A DNA stretch of 64,000 nucleotides. Origin: UMGS1933 sp051891435. GTDB lineage: Bacteria; Bacillota; Clostridia; TANB77; CAG-508. The notes under the pieces are model-generated. The model worked only from the letters and a program-made list of their open reading frames with translations, searched no databases and was not told the DNA's origin. The position numbers and the translations under genes are program-made. The stretch lies in assembly GCA_051891435.1 (NCBI GenBank), contig JBJFFE010000069.1:1-64000 (forward strand), given 5' to 3'. Positions 63,391 through 64,000 of this stretch are shown here, one piece after another. Positions within the stretch are counted from its first letter, which is position 1; every line of letters begins with the position of its first letter.

Positions 63391-64000
63391 ATGGATGGTA
63401 TAATTATAATAAATAAACCGAAAAACTTTACATCACATGATGTAGTAAATGTTTTAAGAAAAACTTTAAATACAAAGAAAATCGGGCATACAGGGACATT
63501 GGATCCAAATGCAACAGGAGTATTACCATTACTTATAGGACAAGCAACTAAAATTTCTAAGTATTTAATAGAACATGATAAAGAATATATTGCAACAATA
63601 AAATTAGGAGAAAAAAGAGATACAGCAGATTCTGAAGGTAAAGTTATTTACAAAGACTTGAATGTTCAAAATATAATTCGGAAATTTGTCTAAAAAGAAT
63701 TTAAAAGAAATTTTAAATTCTTTTTTAGGCAAGCAAAAACAAACTCCCCCACAGTATTCATCAATAAAAATAAATGGGAAGAAAGCATATGAATACGCAA
63801 GAAAAGGACAAGAGGTATATATAGAACCAAGAGATATAGAGATATATAATATTGAACTAATAAGTTTTGAAAATGATGAGATTATGTTTAAAGTTTCTTG
63901 TTCTAAAGGAACATATATAAGAACATTATGCGAAGATATATCTGAAAAAATACGGGACAGTAGGATATATGAAAGAACTTACTAGAACTAAAGTAAATGA
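63391..64000 (+). CDS. truB: tRNA pseudouridine(55) synthase TruB (3' truncated by window), recoded twice at CGG
   Basis: TruB makes pseudouridine 55 in tRNA. It begins MDGIIIINKPKNFTSHDVV and has the catalytic GHTGTLDPNATGVLPLLIG, with the nucleophile Asp near residue 40. The frame meets CGG at 63679-63681; skipping C gives NIIGNLSKKNLKEILNSF. A second CGG at 63953-63955 gives EKIGTVGYMKELTRTKVNE, the family TxGxxxxLxR region. Between them lie YSSIKINGKKAYEYAR and CSKGTYIRTLCEDI. The gene continues past the window. Without the first shift the product would stop within two codons. Confidence 0.94.

Noticed and set aside
3987..63955. Sequencing or assembly errors as the cause of the extra C
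   Set aside because: Insertions occur only in codon phase 0 before a Gly GGN codon, on both strands, and never in other phases or in non-Gly contexts. I cannot see reads, so this is strong but not final.
3987..63955. Simple reassignment of CGG to another amino acid without a frame change (as reported in some Firmicutes)
   Set aside because: Reading on in the zero frame gives unrelated sequence or a stop within a few codons; the conserved downstream sequence is in the +1 frame.
1..64000. tRNA or rRNA genes, including a candidate tRNA-Gly for CGGN
   Set aside because: I saw no cloverleaf with a GTTCGAATC-type T arm in the window, so the decoding tRNA cannot be tested here.

Overview
This is a 64-kb, very AT-rich stretch of a low-GC Gram-positive genome. 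spoIIIAG, spoIIIAH and spoIVA mark an endospore former. The oxygen-sensitive nrdD/nrdG ribonucleotide reductase and pyruvate phosphate dikinase fit a strict anaerobe. The gene orders (hrcA-grpE-dnaK-dnaJ-rsmE, yicC-remA-rpoZ-gmk, asp23-amaP-DUF2273-nusB-xseA, rimP-nusA-rnpM-infB-rbfA-nrnA-truB) are those of Clostridia, so an uncultured or gut Clostridia lineage is my inference. Almost every gene is on the + strand. I see no rRNA, tRNA, CRISPR array, prophage or IS transposase.

The main result is a systematic recoding signal. Twelve host genes (ABC ATPase, metallo-hydrolase, hrcA, dnaJ, rsmE, addA, a GLUG pseudopilin, xseA, spoIVA, sortase, rimP, truB) appear broken in a plain translation. At all 17 break points the in-frame codon is CGG. 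Skipping one base (C|GGN) restores the family sequence, and the restored residue is always a glycine, often an invariant one (Walker A of AddA, D-loop of the ABC ATPase, GHG of the metallo-hydrolase, TSAGRIP of HrcA). I found no host gene in which an in-frame CGG is read as an ordinary codon and no frame break at any other codon, while out-of-frame CGG is common. The lineage therefore seems to read CGGN as glycine with a +1 shift, either by slippage at an unassigned CGG or by a four-base-reading tRNA-Gly. Two genes of foreign codon style (an hfq-like gene at 1.4 kb and an unknown gene at 52.5 kb) use CGG as a normal arginine codon and would be truncated by the same rule.

Layout: 0.1-1.4 kb, end of a spoIIIA locus; 1.4 kb, hfq-like cassette; 1.8-3.4, metG; 3.5-7.4, ABC exporter; 7.4-9.1, T-box and asnS; 9.2-14.6, recJ, relA/spoT, metallo-hydrolase, rpe; 14.6-20.7, CIRCE-controlled heat-shock cluster and rsmE; 20.7-23.4, membrane protein, yicC, remA, rpoZ, gmk; 23.5-26.5, long coiled-coil repeat protein; 26.6-31.6, addA and GLUG pseudopilin; 31.7-36.7, ppdK, HD hydrolase, SecD-like protein; 36.7-40.8, rhodanese, envelope-stress and nusB/xseA/xseB genes; 40.9-43.4, ATP-grasp, pyrH, frr; 43.4-46.7, nrdD/nrdG; 46.9-49.0, PrsA-like foldase and DUF1189 protein; 49.2-52.2, trpS, obgE, lexA; 52.5, foreign unknown gene; 53.7-55.9, spoIVA, pgsA; 56-57, sortase and its probable substrate; 57.1-64, translation operon from rimP to truB, which runs off the end.

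Intergenic regions hold two repeat classes: short GC-rich hairpins (about ten copies) and long imperfect palindromes of 120-160 nt (four full copies and some partial arms).
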